Assembly: GCA_021737145.1 (NCBI GenBank)
Contig: JAIPEN010000003.1
Coordinates: 186,001-250,000, forward strand
Reading direction: 5' to 3'
DNA from: Desulfarculaceae bacterium
Lineage (GTDB): Bacteria > Desulfobacterota > Desulfarculia > Desulfarculales > Desulfarculaceae
Length of the DNA: 64,000 bases
Below are positions 9,015 to 17,288 of the stretch, in pieces; the first letter of the stretch is position 1, and each line of letters opens with the position of its first letter. A program made the translations under genes and the position numbers. The notes under the pieces are model-generated. The model saw nothing but the letters and a program-made list of their open reading frames with translations. It did no database searches and was not told where the DNA came from.

Positions 9015-9081
9015 ACGCTTGGTTGCCTCCATTTCCAATCAGTTAGCTTTGTATTTATGATAACGGCTACAGCTATTTGGC

Positions 9082-10257
9082 TCAAGCTGGGTAAAGGAGG
9101 ACCGGAGCGGTGCGATCTTCCCAGGCGCTCAGATCGCCTTGCCAGCGGGCTTCCAGCTCGGCGGCCGTGGCGCCCTTTAACAGCAGGTCCACCGCCTGGG
9201 CATCGCCTAAGAGCAAGTCCAGGGGCCGGCGTTCGTGCTCGTACTCATAGGGCGGCTCGCGCAGGCTCCACAGGCCCGGCTGAGCCCGGTTCATGGCCCC
9301 CAGCAGGGCCAGGCTGGCCCGGAGGGGCTGGTACGCGGCCGGGTCGTCGAGGTGGATCTGGAAGCCGCCGCACACCTGGCCGCTGAACTTGTGAAAGGTG
9401 GGTTCGAAGAACAGGGGGCGCAGGATCGCCCCGTCCAGGGCGCCCGGCTCCAGGGCGTCCAGGACCGTTTCCGGGTCCAGGCCCGGCGCGCCGAAGATCT
9501 CGAAAGGCCGGGTGGTGCCCCGGCCCTCGGACAGGCTGGTGCCCTCCAGAAGCACCTGGCCGGGGTATACCCGGGCCCCGTCCAGGCAGGGCAGGTTGGG
9601 CGAGGGCATGACCCAGGGCAGGCCGGTGGTGGCAAAGTCGCCGCCATCCCAGCCCTGACATGCGATCACCTCCAGCTCCACCCCCAGGTTCCGCTCCAGG
9701 GCCACCAGCCGGGCCAGCTCGCCCAGGGTCAGGCCGTGCTTCAGGGGTATGGCGTGGGCCCCCACGAAACTCATCAGCTCCGGAGGCAGCAGCGGGCCCT
9801 CGGCTCCCCGCCCGATGGGGTTGGGCCGGTCCAGAACCATGAGCCCCACCCCGGCGGCGGCGCACTCCTCCAGGCAGGCCACCATGGTGCTGAAAAAGGT
9901 GTAGACCCGGCAGCCCACGTCCACCAGATCCACCAGCAGCCAGTCCAGGCCGGCCAGCATCTCCGGGGTGGGCCGGCGGGTGCGGCCATACAGGGAATAG
10001 ATGGGCGCGCCCAGGACCGGGTGCACCGCGTGCTCCGATTCGACCATGTTGTCCTGGCGCTCGGCGAAAAAGCCGTGCTGCGGCCCGAACAGGGCCTCCA
10101 GGCGGCCGGGGAGAACCCGCGCCGCCACCTGCCAGGCGGGAGTGAAATCCGGCAGAACCGCTGCGGGGTTGCACAACAGCCCCAGCCGGGACCCACGTAA
10201 AAAGGCGGGGGGATCGTCGGCCAGGCGCATCAGGCCGGTGGCCACGGGCTGCGACAT
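9082..10257 (-). CDS. namZ: Exo-beta-N-acetylmuramidase NamZ-like (DUF1343)
   Basis: A 391-residue DUF1343 protein. Family members include NamZ, which removes terminal MurNAc from peptidoglycan fragments for cell-wall recycling. Recognisable segments are RLGLLCNPAAV, ALFGPQHGFFAE, GAPIYSLYGRTRRP, LLVDLVDVGCRVYTFFSTM, LDRPNPIG and LSEGRGTTRPFE, which carry the conserved His, Asp and Arg cluster. No signal peptide is seen with the chosen start, so it is probably cytosolic. ATG 10257 was chosen because GAGGT lies 8 nt upstream; the open frame runs 17 codons further without a ribosome site. Its leader contains an intrinsic terminator and a strongly foldable segment, so expression may be attenuated. 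Confidence 0.85.
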   Translation of the reverse strand: MSQPVATGLMRLADDPPAFLRGSRLGLLCNPAAVLPDFTPAWQVAARVLPGRLEALFGPQHGFFAERQDNMVESEHAVHPVLGAPIYSLYGRTRRPTPEMLAGLDWLLVDLVDVGCRVYTFFSTMVACLEECAAAGVGLMVLDRPNPIGRGAEGPLLPPELMSFVGAHAIPLKHGLTLGELARLVALERNLGVELEVIACQGWDGGDFATTGLPWVMPSPNLPCLDGARVYPGQVLLEGTSLSEGRGTTRPFEIFGAPGLDPETVLDALEPGALDGAILRPLFFEPTFHKFSGQVCGGFQIHLDDPAAYQPLRASLALLGAMNRAQPGLWSLREPPYEYEHERRPLDLLLGDAQAVDLLLKGATAAELEARWQGDLSAWEDRTAPVLLYPA

Positions 10258-10297
10258 AAGCTTGACCTCGCGGTAGAATGCAAAGATATTAGAGCAG

Positions 10298-10459
10298 TAT
10301 AAAAACAAGGGCCCCGGGACTCAAGCCCCAGGGCCCTTTGGGAGGAGGGGAGGAAAGGTTTCCGCTCTATCGACGACGGGAGAGGGGGTGTTACTGCCGT
10401 CGCCAGTTTATTGCGGACTTGGTATGGGGTTGATACACAGTTGCACCTTCCCTCATCAC
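10298..10459 (-). ncRNA. Candidate structured small RNA or namZ leader
   Basis: On the minus strand, promoter-like boxes (10466-10494) and the terminator (10299-10338) frame a transcript of about 160 nt. Between them are three nested stems: a closing stem of about 10 bp (10445-10454 with 10350-10359), a 5-bp stem (10413-10417 with 10361-10365) and a 9-bp stem including two G-U pairs (10397-10405 with 10371-10379). There is a 27-nt bulge on the 5' side and a 17-nt apical loop. This rod with a large one-sided bubble could be a free RNA (6S-like in outline only) or a riboswitch or attenuator controlling namZ. I matched it to no known aptamer consensus. The pairings were found by eye. Confidence 0.5.
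10299..10338 (-). terminator. Intrinsic terminator upstream of namZ (minus strand)
   Basis: An 8-bp perfect outer stem (10307-10314 with 10331-10338, AAGGGCCC/GGGCCCTT) with further inner pairing is followed on the minus strand by TTGTTTTTAT. It ends about 40 nt before the namZ start codon, so a minus-strand transcript from about 10460 should end here or be attenuated. Confidence 0.75.
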
Positions 10460-10465
10460 AATTAA

Positions 10466-10494
10466 AAGGTAATGCCGCCCCCTAGAACTGTCAA
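10466..10494 (-). promoter_or_regulatory. Putative sigma-70 promoter for the namZ leader RNA
   Basis: Minus-strand TTGACA (10489-10494) and TACCTT (10466-10471) with 17-bp spacing. The -35 is perfect and the -10 is weak. It overlaps the first codons of the divergent asparaginase frame, which slightly favours the later asparaginase start. Confidence 0.45.
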
Positions 10495-11620
10495 CGTCTA
10501 TACAGAAAAAGGTGAAAGAGTGCAGGAATCATTACCAATTTTTCGGCACCAAGGGCACCATCACCACCATGATCACTCACATGAGCACCCCCGGGGAGGT
10601 GGTCCGGGCGAATACGCCCCCGCCCTGGTGGAGCTCACCCGCAACGGTTTGACCGAAAGCGTGCACCGGGGAGCCATCGTGGTGGCGGGCCCGGACGGCA
10701 GGCGAACCAAGGGCCTGGGCCATCCGGCCATGCCCACCTTCATGCGTTCGGCGGCCAAGCCCCTGCAGGCCATGCCCCTGTACACCACCGGCGCGGTGAC
10801 CAAGTTCGGTCTGGAGCCCATTGAGGTGGCCGCGGCCTGCGGCTCGCTCAACGGCGAGGACTTCCAGCGCGAGGCGGTGGCCTCCATGCTGGGCAAGGCC
10901 GGCCTGGAGACCTCCCTGCTGGCCTGCGGCCTGCAACGGCCCCTCCACCGGCCCACGGCCCAGGCCCTGGCCCAAGCCGGGGAAAAGCCCACCACCCTGC
11001 ACAGCCCCTGCGCGGGCAAGCACGCGGCCATGCTGGTGATGTGCGCGGCCTCGGGCTGGTCCAGCGAGGGCTACATGGACCCGGGCCATCCGGTGCAAAA
11101 GCTGGCCCTGAGCGCGGTGGCCCGCATGGCGGCCTATCCGGCCGAGCAGATCGGCATCGGGGTGGACGACTGCGGGGTGCCCACCTTCCGGGTGTCCCTG
11201 GTGGCCCTGGCCGGGGCCTTCGCCCGTTTGGCCGCGCCCGGCGAGGCCGACCTGGAGCCCCAGTGGGCCGAGGCCGCCGAGGGCATCATGGCCGCCTGCC
11301 TGGCCCATCCGGAGATGATCGCCGGCACCGGCCGCATCTGCACCCGGGTCATGCAGGCCGCGCCCGGCGCCTTGCTGGCCAAAACCGGCTCCGAAGGCAC
11401 CTATGCCCTGGCCCTGCCCGGCCAAAAGCTGGGGGTGGGCATCCAGATCGAGGACGGGTCCTTCCGCGCCCTGGGTCCGGTGGTCACCGAAACCCTGCAC
11501 CATCTGGGCGTCCTGAGCCACGAGGTGCTGGAGGGCGATCTGGCCGACCTGCACCGCCCGGTGTTCAAGGACTACCTGGGCGACCCGGTGGGCGCCCTGA
11601 CCACGGTCTTCGGTCTGTAA
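10472..11620 (+). CDS. Zinc-type L-asparaginase (Rhizobium etli class) with His-rich N-terminus
   Basis: A 382-residue asparaginase of the R. etli ReAV type, unrelated to the AnsA/AnsB fold. Catalytic Ser93-x-x-Lys96 (RSAAKPLQ) and the zinc ligands Cys180, Lys183 (HSPCAGKH) and Cys234 (DDCGVPTF) are all present. Their relative spacing is the same as I recall for ReAV Ser48, Lys51, Cys135, Lys138 and Cys189. It hydrolyses Asn to Asp and ammonia in the cytoplasm. The unusual feature is a histidine-rich stretch at residues 26-39 (HQGHHHHHDHSHEH) before the catalytic domain, which could bind Zn. The start is uncertain: ATG 10472 has a cramped AAAGG, while GTG 10520 follows AAGGTGA well. Confidence 0.9.
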   Translation: MPPPRTVNVYTEKGERVQESLPIFRHQGHHHHHDHSHEHPRGGGPGEYAPALVELTRNGLTESVHRGAIVVAGPDGRRTKGLGHPAMPTFMRSAAKPLQAMPLYTTGAVTKFGLEPIEVAAACGSLNGEDFQREAVASMLGKAGLETSLLACGLQRPLHRPTAQALAQAGEKPTTLHSPCAGKHAAMLVMCAASGWSSEGYMDPGHPVQKLALSAVARMAAYPAEQIGIGVDDCGVPTFRVSLVALAGAFARLAAPGEADLEPQWAEAAEGIMAACLAHPEMIAGTGRICTRVMQAAPGALLAKTGSEGTYALALPGQKLGVGIQIEDGSFRALGPVVTETLHHLGVLSHEVLEGDLADLHRPVFKDYLGDPVGALTTVFGL

Positions 11621-11674
11621 CATCCCGGAAGTGGGAGCTTATGTTATGATGGTAGGCCACAGAGAGGAGACCTG

Positions 11675-12247
11675 ATGCCGCGAGTTCATGCCGCCTTGCT
11701 GCCGCTGCTGCTCCTGGCGGCTCTGTTGACCGCCGGCTGCGGCAACGCGCCGCCGGAGCTAAACGAGGCCCAGGCAAAGTTCAAGGCCCACGTCCTCAAG
11801 CTGCTCGACCAGGAGAAGGCAATTTTCACCCCGTTGCTGGTCAACAGCCCCAACCCGGCCAAGGCCCTGCAAAAGAACATCGATGAACAGTTTGCCAAGG
11901 CCATCGCCCAGGGCGATCCTTTGCAACACGACCTGGCGGTTCTGGACAGCCGGGCCACGGTGCTGGCCTGGCGTTCGCCCGACCCCGACGACCTCACCCA
12001 GACCTACCTGGGCTACATCGGGCAAAACTATTCCCATTTCAAGAAAATGGATCCGGTTTTCTATAACGAACGCATAGCGGCCTTCGAGGTCTTCACCCAG
12101 TACGGCCCCGGCTTCGGCATCTGCACCCCCCTGCTCCACGCCAACAAGCTGGTCGGCGCCTTTTGCCTCGGCTATGACTTCGACACCATGGTCAAGCGCC
12201 ATGGCATGGGCAAGGATCAGCTCCTGGGCATCAACTTCAACCGCTGA
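11675..12247 (+). CDS. Hypothetical lipoprotein, sensor-domain-like
   Basis: A 190-residue predicted lipoprotein. Signal peptide residues 1-21 end in the lipobox LTAGC with Cys22 as the lipidation site. The mature part is soluble, with helix-rich sequence to about residue 95 and then a segment (TYLGYIGQNYSHFKKMDPVF ... GFGICTPLLHANKLVGAFCLGYDF) that reads like a small PAS/Cache-type beta sheet. I do not recognise the family. Asp at +2 is absent (CGNAPP), so outer-membrane sorting is plausible. ATG follows AGAGGAG. It lies 54 nt behind the asparaginase gene and ahead of a strong terminator, so the two may form one unit. No function is proposed. Confidence 0.75.
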   Translation: MPRVHAALLPLLLLAALLTAGCGNAPPELNEAQAKFKAHVLKLLDQEKAIFTPLLVNSPNPAKALQKNIDEQFAKAIAQGDPLQHDLAVLDSRATVLAWRSPDPDDLTQTYLGYIGQNYSHFKKMDPVFYNERIAAFEVFTQYGPGFGICTPLLHANKLVGAFCLGYDFDTMVKRHGMGKDQLLGINFNR

Positions 12248-12272
12248 CCCGCGCGGCCCTCAAAAGCAAATC

Positions 12273-12299
12273 GGGCGCCCCCGGCGGGGCGCCCTTTTT
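12273..12299 (+). terminator. Bidirectional-looking intrinsic terminator
   Basis: A 9-bp perfect stem GGGCGCCCC/GGGGCGCCC with a CGGC loop and a T5 tail lies between the lipoprotein gene and the convergent prenyltransferase gene. Confidence 0.85.
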
Positions 12300-12309
12300 C
12301 AATGGGAAA

Positions 12310-13215
12310 TCAGCCCAGCCACTTGCCCAGCAGCAGCCCCAGGACCATGAGCAGGCCGGTGGAAAGGTGGGCGATGATGGTCAGGGCCTGGGCGGGCAGC
12401 ACCGCCGGGGGATCGGCGTAGTGCTTCCAGGCGATGCCCACCGCCTTGGCCGCCGGAATCAGGCCCCCCCAGGCCAGATACAACCAGGGCGTGAGGCCCC
12501 AGCTTTGCACCAGCCAGACGAGGGTGGGAAAGGGGGCCAGCATGAGCCCGGCGTAGACCACCCGGGAGCGGGGCAGGCCCAGGCGCACCACCAGGTTGTT
12601 CTTGCCCGCCGCCGCGTCGGCCGCCAGGTCCGGGAACTGGTTTATCCACAGCACCGCGGTGATCAGCCAGGCCTGGGGCAGGCCCAGCCACCAGGCCTTT
12701 GCGAAGAAATCGCCCCCCAGCACGTAGCCGGTGGACCAGGTGAGCAGGGGCCCGAAGAGGATCATGATGGCCAGCTCTCCCAGGCCGATGGACATGAGGG
12801 CCAGGGGCCCGGCCGAGTAGATCCAGCCACCGGCCAGGCCCGCCGCGCCCAGCGCCAAAGACCAGGGACGGCCCAGGCCGGCCAGCAGCCCGCCGCATAC
12901 CCCGGCCGCCGCGAAAAAGGTCATGGCCAGCAGGCCCACCCTCCCCCGGCTCATCAGGCCATCCTGGATCACCCGGCTGCCTCCGGAGAACTGGGTGGCG
13001 AAGCGGTTCAGGGGGTCCGAGCCCTGGGCGTCGTGAAAGTCGTTGATCAGGTTGGCCCCGGTCTGCAAAAAGCCCGCTCCCGCCAGGGTGAGGAGCAATA
13101 GGCCCCAGGGCAAGGGGCCCTGGCCCCACCACCAGGCGGCGGTGACCAATACCGGCAACAAGGATCCGGTGAGAAAGGGCAGGCGGGCGGCGCGGACCAG
13201 CAAGGGCGGAGGCAT
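12310..13215 (-). CDS. UbiA-family prenyltransferase, MenA-like
   Basis: A 301-residue integral membrane prenyltransferase. The first Asp-rich motif NDFHDAQGSD, followed by GGSRVIQDGL, is the MenA-style pattern. The second, PDLAADAAAGKNN, carries the other Mg-diphosphate aspartates and the GK. About eight hydrophobic helices are visible. MenA attaches a polyprenyl chain to 1,4-dihydroxy-2-naphthoate in menaquinone synthesis, which would suit the bd oxidase nearby. Other UbiA enzymes cannot be excluded, since no other men gene is present. ATG 13215 was chosen: GGGAG precedes it and the protein begins directly with MPPPLLVRAARLPFL. An upstream extension of 64 codons without membrane logic was dropped. 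Confidence 0.85.
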   Translation of the reverse strand: MPPPLLVRAARLPFLTGSLLPVLVTAAWWWGQGPLPWGLLLLTLAGAGFLQTGANLINDFHDAQGSDPLNRFATQFSGGSRVIQDGLMSRGRVGLLAMTFFAAAGVCGGLLAGLGRPWSLALGAAGLAGGWIYSAGPLALMSIGLGELAIMILFGPLLTWSTGYVLGGDFFAKAWWLGLPQAWLITAVLWINQFPDLAADAAAGKNNLVVRLGLPRSRVVYAGLMLAPFPTLVWLVQSWGLTPWLYLAWGGLIPAAKAVGIAWKHYADPPAVLPAQALTIIAHLSTGLLMVLGLLLGKWLG

Positions 13216-13348
13216 GGCAACTCCCGGAAAAAATGATCTCACAATGTAACACAAAGTCCGCTGCCGGCCATGGCCGCAAATCCCGCCCGATCCCGGCGCG
13301 CCGGTATATAATTGAAAACAAACCTCACGGCTTGTGGGAGGGACGGGA

Positions 13349-14167
13349 ATGAGCCAAGGCGCGGGACAAGTAGGTTTGAACACCCAGGGGCCCTGGCTGC
13401 CCTCCAACCCGGTGCCCCTGCCGCGCCGCCTGTCCCTGTACTTCCTCTACGCGGCCCTGGCCCTGTCCCTGTTCAGCGGACACATCCATTACAGCGGCCT
13501 GCTGGTGATCTTGGGCTTCGTGGTGGTCTTCCAGGTGGCCACCCGCCCCCTGACCTCCGATTTCCTGGTGCGCTTCCCCCATTACTTCGTCATCATCCGG
13601 GTGCTGCTCATCATCATGTGCCTGGGCCTGGCCCTGTCGGTGCTGCCCCTTCCCGGCGCCTGGCGGCCCCTGGAGCAGCTGGCCGTCTCCTCCCTGGCCC
13701 TTATCATCACCGTGGCCTGGACGGTGATGGTGATGATGTACCTGTTCCAGGCCCGCCAGGTGCGCCTGGACACCATCTTCTCCGGGGTGGCCGCCTTTTT
13801 CCTGCTGGCCATCGTGTGGACCGAGCTCTACAAGGTGCTGGGCTTTTCCCAGCCCGACGGCTTCCACCCCTCCCTGTACCCGGCGCCGGGCATGGGCGGC
13901 TCGGTGCATCTGCGGGCCCTGTACTACAGCCTGTCCACCATCACCACGGTGGGCTTCGGCGACATCCTGCCCAAGAGCGCCACCGCCCAGATAATCAGCG
14001 GCCTGGAGGCAGCGGCGGGCCAGCTCTTTTTGGCGGTGCTCATCGCCCGCCTGGTCTCGCGCCACCTCACCACCACCATGGAGCCCATCGCCCCCCTCCC
14101 CCGCCAGCCCCACCAGCCCCGGGGGGCCCATCTGGCCCGGCGTTTATGCCGCCAACGCCGGCGCTAG
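13349..14167 (+). CDS. Two-pore-helix potassium channel family protein
   Basis: A 272-residue inner-membrane ion channel. The K+ selectivity filter TVGFGD lies at residues 200-205 inside the classic STITTVGFGD pore loop, followed by a long inner helix (LFLAVLIARLVSRHL). Ahead of it are about five hydrophobic segments, giving a voltage-sensor-like number of helices but no Arg-rich S4. There is no RCK domain, so the regulation is unknown. ATG 13349 follows GGGAGG at 7 nt and is preferred over GTG 13334. It is followed by an MscS channel and a DUF481 outer membrane protein, which together suggest envelope or osmotic roles. Confidence 0.87.
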   Translation: MSQGAGQVGLNTQGPWLPSNPVPLPRRLSLYFLYAALALSLFSGHIHYSGLLVILGFVVVFQVATRPLTSDFLVRFPHYFVIIRVLLIIMCLGLALSVLPLPGAWRPLEQLAVSSLALIITVAWTVMVMMYLFQARQVRLDTIFSGVAAFFLLAIVWTELYKVLGFSQPDGFHPSLYPAPGMGGSVHLRALYYSLSTITTVGFGDILPKSATAQIISGLEAAAGQLFLAVLIARLVSRHLTTTMEPIAPLPRQPHQPRGAHLARRLCRQRRR

Positions 14168-14304
14168 CCCGCGCCACCGTCTATTCCGCCAAAAATCCCC
14201 GCTTTCCCTTGGCCTGACCAGTTCCTTGCCTTAGAATGGCTCCATCATTGAACGAGCCTTTGCCCCACGCCGGGGCGCTCTCTCTTACAACAGGGAGGAC
14301 AAAC

Positions 14305-15141
14305 ATGGATCATATTATGGCGGCCCTGGAAGAATGGGTGGCCCGTTACGGGCTGCAGGTGGTGGGATCCATCGCCATCTTGGTTTTCGGACTGATAGGG
14401 GCCAAGATCATCACCGGCATGGTGCGCAAAATTTTGCGCCGAGCCAAAACGGACGACACTTTAGTGGATTTCGGCGGCAACCTGCTGCAGTTCTTGCTGA
14501 TCTTGTTCGTGATTCTGGCCAGTTTGTCCAAGCTGGGGGTGCACACCACCTCGCTCATCGCCATGCTGGGCGCGGCCAGTTTGGCCGTGGCCCTGTCCCT
14601 GCAATCCAACCTGGCCAACCTGGCCGCCGGGGTGCTCATCCTCATCTTCCGGCCCATGCGCCTGGGCGAGATGGTCGAGTTGGGCGGAATTTTTGGCAAG
14701 GTGGAGGAAATCACCATCCTGGTGACCAAGCTGCGCATGGTGGACGGCAAGGTGGCCATCATGCCCAACACCAAGGTCTTTGCCGACAAGCTGATCAACT
14801 ACACCGCGGCCGATCCCCGCCGGGTGGACCTGGTCATCGGCATCGGCTACGAGGACGACATCCCCAAGGCCAAGGCCATCCTTAAGCAGCTCATGCAAGA
14901 AGACCCCCGGGTGCTCCCCGAGCCGGCCGCCTCGGTGGTGATGCTGGAGCTGGCCGACTCCAGCGTGAACTTCGCGGTGCGCCCCTGGACCAGCAACGCC
15001 GATTGGTGGGCCGTAAAATGCGAGCTGACCGAAAAAATAAAGCTGGCCTTTGACGCCGCGGGCATCAACATCCCCTTCCCCCAGCGCGATGTGCACCTCT
15101 ATCCCGTGCCGGAACCGACTCAGCAGGAGCAGTCCTCATGA
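14305..15141 (+). CDS. mscS: MscS-type mechanosensitive channel
   Basis: A 278-residue small-conductance mechanosensitive channel. Three N-terminal helices are seen. The pore-lining third helix has the Gly/Ala-rich pattern GAASLAVALSLQSNLANLAAGVLILIFRP (about residues 88-118), followed by the beta domain (GEMVELGGIFGKVEEI, MPNTKVF) and a mixed alpha/beta vestibule ending near FPQRDVHL. The length matches E. coli MscS (286). It releases solutes on hypo-osmotic shock. ATG follows GGGAGG at 7 nt. The last codons overlap the DUF481 gene start by 4 nt (ATGA), so the two are cotranslated. Confidence 0.93.
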   Translation: MDHIMAALEEWVARYGLQVVGSIAILVFGLIGAKIITGMVRKILRRAKTDDTLVDFGGNLLQFLLILFVILASLSKLGVHTTSLIAMLGAASLAVALSLQSNLANLAAGVLILIFRPMRLGEMVELGGIFGKVEEITILVTKLRMVDGKVAIMPNTKVFADKLINYTAADPRRVDLVIGIGYEDDIPKAKAILKQLMQEDPRVLPEPAASVVMLELADSSVNFAVRPWTSNADWWAVKCELTEKIKLAFDAAGINIPFPQRDVHLYPVPEPTQQEQSS

Positions 15142-16154
15142 ATTTGCCCCCGTCCCTGGTTCGCATCGCCTTCACCTCCCTTTTGCTGTGTCTGCTGGCC
15201 GCGGCTCCGGCCCTGGCCGATGTGGTGCAGATGAAAAACGGCGACCGCCTGAGCGGCACCATCGAGGAGATGGGCGGCGGCAAGCTGCTCTTGGACACCA
15301 AATACGCCGGCAAGCTCAAGATCAAATGGTCCGAGGTGCAGAGCATCCAAAGCGACCAGCCCCTGACCGTGGAGACCAGCGAGGGCAAGATGGTCACCGG
15401 CAAGGCCGGCGCGGCCGGGCCGGGCCAGATAAAGCTGGGCGGGGCGCCGGCCCTGGCGCTCAAGCAGGTGGAGGCCATCAACCCCGAGGACCTGGACCCC
15501 TTCAAGCTCAGCGGCCAGGTCAACCTGGGGGTGGACATCAGCCGGGGCAACACCAACAAACAGACCATCGACACCATGGGCCGCGGGGTGATGACCTGGA
15601 AGACCATCAACCGGGCGGTGGCCGGCTTCGAGATCCACGAGGCCCAGAGCGGTGGCGTGGACACCACGGACAACAGCCTGGGCTACATAGACTACAACCG
15701 CTTCATCAGCGAGAAGTGGTATTGGCTGGCCAACCTCAGGGGCGAGCAGGACCGTTTCAAGAACATCGACTTCCGGGGCATGACCGGCCTGGGCATGGGC
15801 TACCAGGTGTGGCGCAGCAAAAAGACCAACCTGCTGTTCGAGCTGGGCCCCGACTTCGTGTACCTGGAGGAGGCCGGCGGCAACACCTCCGACTGGTTCG
15901 CCTGGCGCTGGCACATCGGCTATGACCGCTGGCTGTTCAACCACTGGGTGCAGTTCTATCACCGCCAGACCGGCTTCGTGGCCATGGACAACTTCGACAA
16001 CTGGATCTGGAGCGCCCGCCAGGGCTTGAACTTCCCCCTGGTGATGGGTTTTGTGCTCACCACCTCCTTCAACATCGACTACGACAACCAGCCCGAGCCG
16101 GGCAAGAGCAAGACCGACACCCGCTTCGTGCTCAGCCTGGGCTATCAGTTCTAA
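15138..16154 (+). CDS. DUF481 outer-membrane protein (YdiY-like)
   Basis: A 338-residue exported protein. A signal peptide (residues 1-27, ending ALA before DVVQMKNGD) is followed by a small domain with repeated charged beta strands (about 28-115). A DUF481 beta-barrel-like region with alternating aromatic strands then runs to a C-terminal aromatic residue (LSLGYQF), as needed for outer-membrane insertion. Salt-induced outer membrane proteins of this family have no defined substrate. The gene starts inside the end of mscS, so it is tied to osmotic stress by context only. A strong bidirectional terminator follows. Confidence 0.85.
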   Translation: MNLPPSLVRIAFTSLLLCLLAAAPALADVVQMKNGDRLSGTIEEMGGGKLLLDTKYAGKLKIKWSEVQSIQSDQPLTVETSEGKMVTGKAGAAGPGQIKLGGAPALALKQVEAINPEDLDPFKLSGQVNLGVDISRGNTNKQTIDTMGRGVMTWKTINRAVAGFEIHEAQSGGVDTTDNSLGYIDYNRFISEKWYWLANLRGEQDRFKNIDFRGMTGLGMGYQVWRSKKTNLLFELGPDFVYLEEAGGNTSDWFAWRWHIGYDRWLFNHWVQFYHRQTGFVAMDNFDNWIWSARQGLNFPLVMGFVLTTSFNIDYDNQPEPGKSKTDTRFVLSLGYQF

Positions 16155-16177
16155 AAGAACTTTTTCGCGCCAAAAAG

Positions 16178-16217
16178 CGGCGGCCGGGAGCATATCTCCC
16201 GGCCGCCGTGGTTTTTT
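16178..16217. terminator. Bidirectional terminator between DUF481 gene and cydB
   Basis: A 13-bp stem (16178-16190 with 16196-16208, CGGCGGCCGGGAG/CTCCCGGCCGCCG) with a 5-nt loop has T6 on the plus side and an A/T tract on the minus side. It serves both convergent genes. Confidence 0.9.
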
Positions 16218-16242
16218 ATAAGAGGGCTTGCGCCCGCGTTGT

Positions 16243-17268
16243 CTAGTAGCCCTCCCCGTTGACCAGCTCCTCGGCGGTCACCTCGTGGCGGAAGGTGTGA
16301 TAGACCCAGATCTGATAGGCAATGACCACCGGCACCATGATCAGGGCCACCCCCAGCATGATCTTGAGGGTCAGGGGGCTGGAGGCCGCGTTGTAGATGG
16401 TCAGGCTGGCCTTGGGGTCCAGGGAGCTGGGCAGCAGGTTGGGGAACAGGCCCACCACCCCGAACAGGGTGGCCCCCACCGCCACCGCGCTGGAGGCGAA
16501 CCAGGTGTTCCACAAGGCGCCCTGCTCCAAAAACCAGCGAGTGGCCAGCAGCCCGACCACCGCGATGGCCGGCACGATCCACAGCACCGGAATGGCCAGG
16601 TAGTTGGCGTAGAGGTTGGTGGCGAACCAGGAGGCCACCAGGAAGGCCACCGCCAGGATAAGCAGCGGCACCCACAGCACCTTGGCAAAGATTATGGCCC
16701 GCTCCTTGAGCTCGCCGAATGACTTGATGGCCAGCCACACCGCGCCGTGATAGCAGAACAGGCACAGGAACAACAGCCCGCCCAGCAGGCCGTAGGGGTT
16801 GAGCAGGGTGAACAGGGTGCCCCGGTACACGCCCTCGGTGTCGATGGGGATTCCCTGGAAGATGTTGGCAAAGGCCACCCCGAACAGCAGGGCCGGAGCC
16901 GCGCTGCCCACGAACAACAGGATGTCCCAGCCGTCGCGCCAGCCGTGACCCTCTACCTTGTTGCGGTACTCCAGGGCCACGCCCCGGATGATCAAGGCGA
17001 ACAGCACCAACATCAGGGCCGAGTACAGGGAGCTGAACATCACCGCATAGGCGGTGGGGAAGGCCGCGAAGGTCACCCCGCCGGCGGTGATGAGCCACAC
17101 CTCGTTGCCGTCCCAGAACGGACCCATGGATTTGTATACCAGGCGCTTTTCCTGCTCGTCCTTGGCGATGAAGGGCAGCAGGGTGCCGGCCCCCAGGTCA
17201 AAGCCGTCCAGCATGAAGTAGATGGCCCACAGAAGGCCCCAGAGCACGAACCAGATGGTTTCCAACAT
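16243..17268 (-). CDS. cydB: Cytochrome bd ubiquinol oxidase subunit II
   Basis: A 341-residue subunit of the bd-type quinol oxidase, an oxygen-scavenging terminal oxidase of the inner membrane. The N-terminus FVLWGLLWAIYFMLDGFDLGAG is the usual CydB opening, and PFWDGNEVWL, the IIRGVALEYRN loop and a C-terminal IWVYHTFRHEV are also typical. Eight to nine helices are expected. It follows cydA by 20 nt on the minus strand. Only about 88 nt separate it from the next gene and these hold a terminator, so no cydX-sized gene is present here. bd oxidase in an otherwise anaerobic gene set points to oxygen defence. Confidence 0.95.
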   Translation of the reverse strand: MLETIWFVLWGLLWAIYFMLDGFDLGAGTLLPFIAKDEQEKRLVYKSMGPFWDGNEVWLITAGGVTFAAFPTAYAVMFSSLYSALMLVLFALIIRGVALEYRNKVEGHGWRDGWDILLFVGSAAPALLFGVAFANIFQGIPIDTEGVYRGTLFTLLNPYGLLGGLLFLCLFCYHGAVWLAIKSFGELKERAIIFAKVLWVPLLILAVAFLVASWFATNLYANYLAIPVLWIVPAIAVVGLLATRWFLEQGALWNTWFASSAVAVGATLFGVVGLFPNLLPSSLDPKASLTIYNAASSPLTLKIMLGVALIMVPVVIAYQIWVYHTFRHEVTAEELVNGEGY

Positions 17269-17288
17269 GGCTATATCCTCCCCCTGCC

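Noticed and set aside
16155..16242. Small cydX-type gene after cydB
   Set aside because: The 88-nt gap is occupied by a bidirectional terminator and has no suitable frame.
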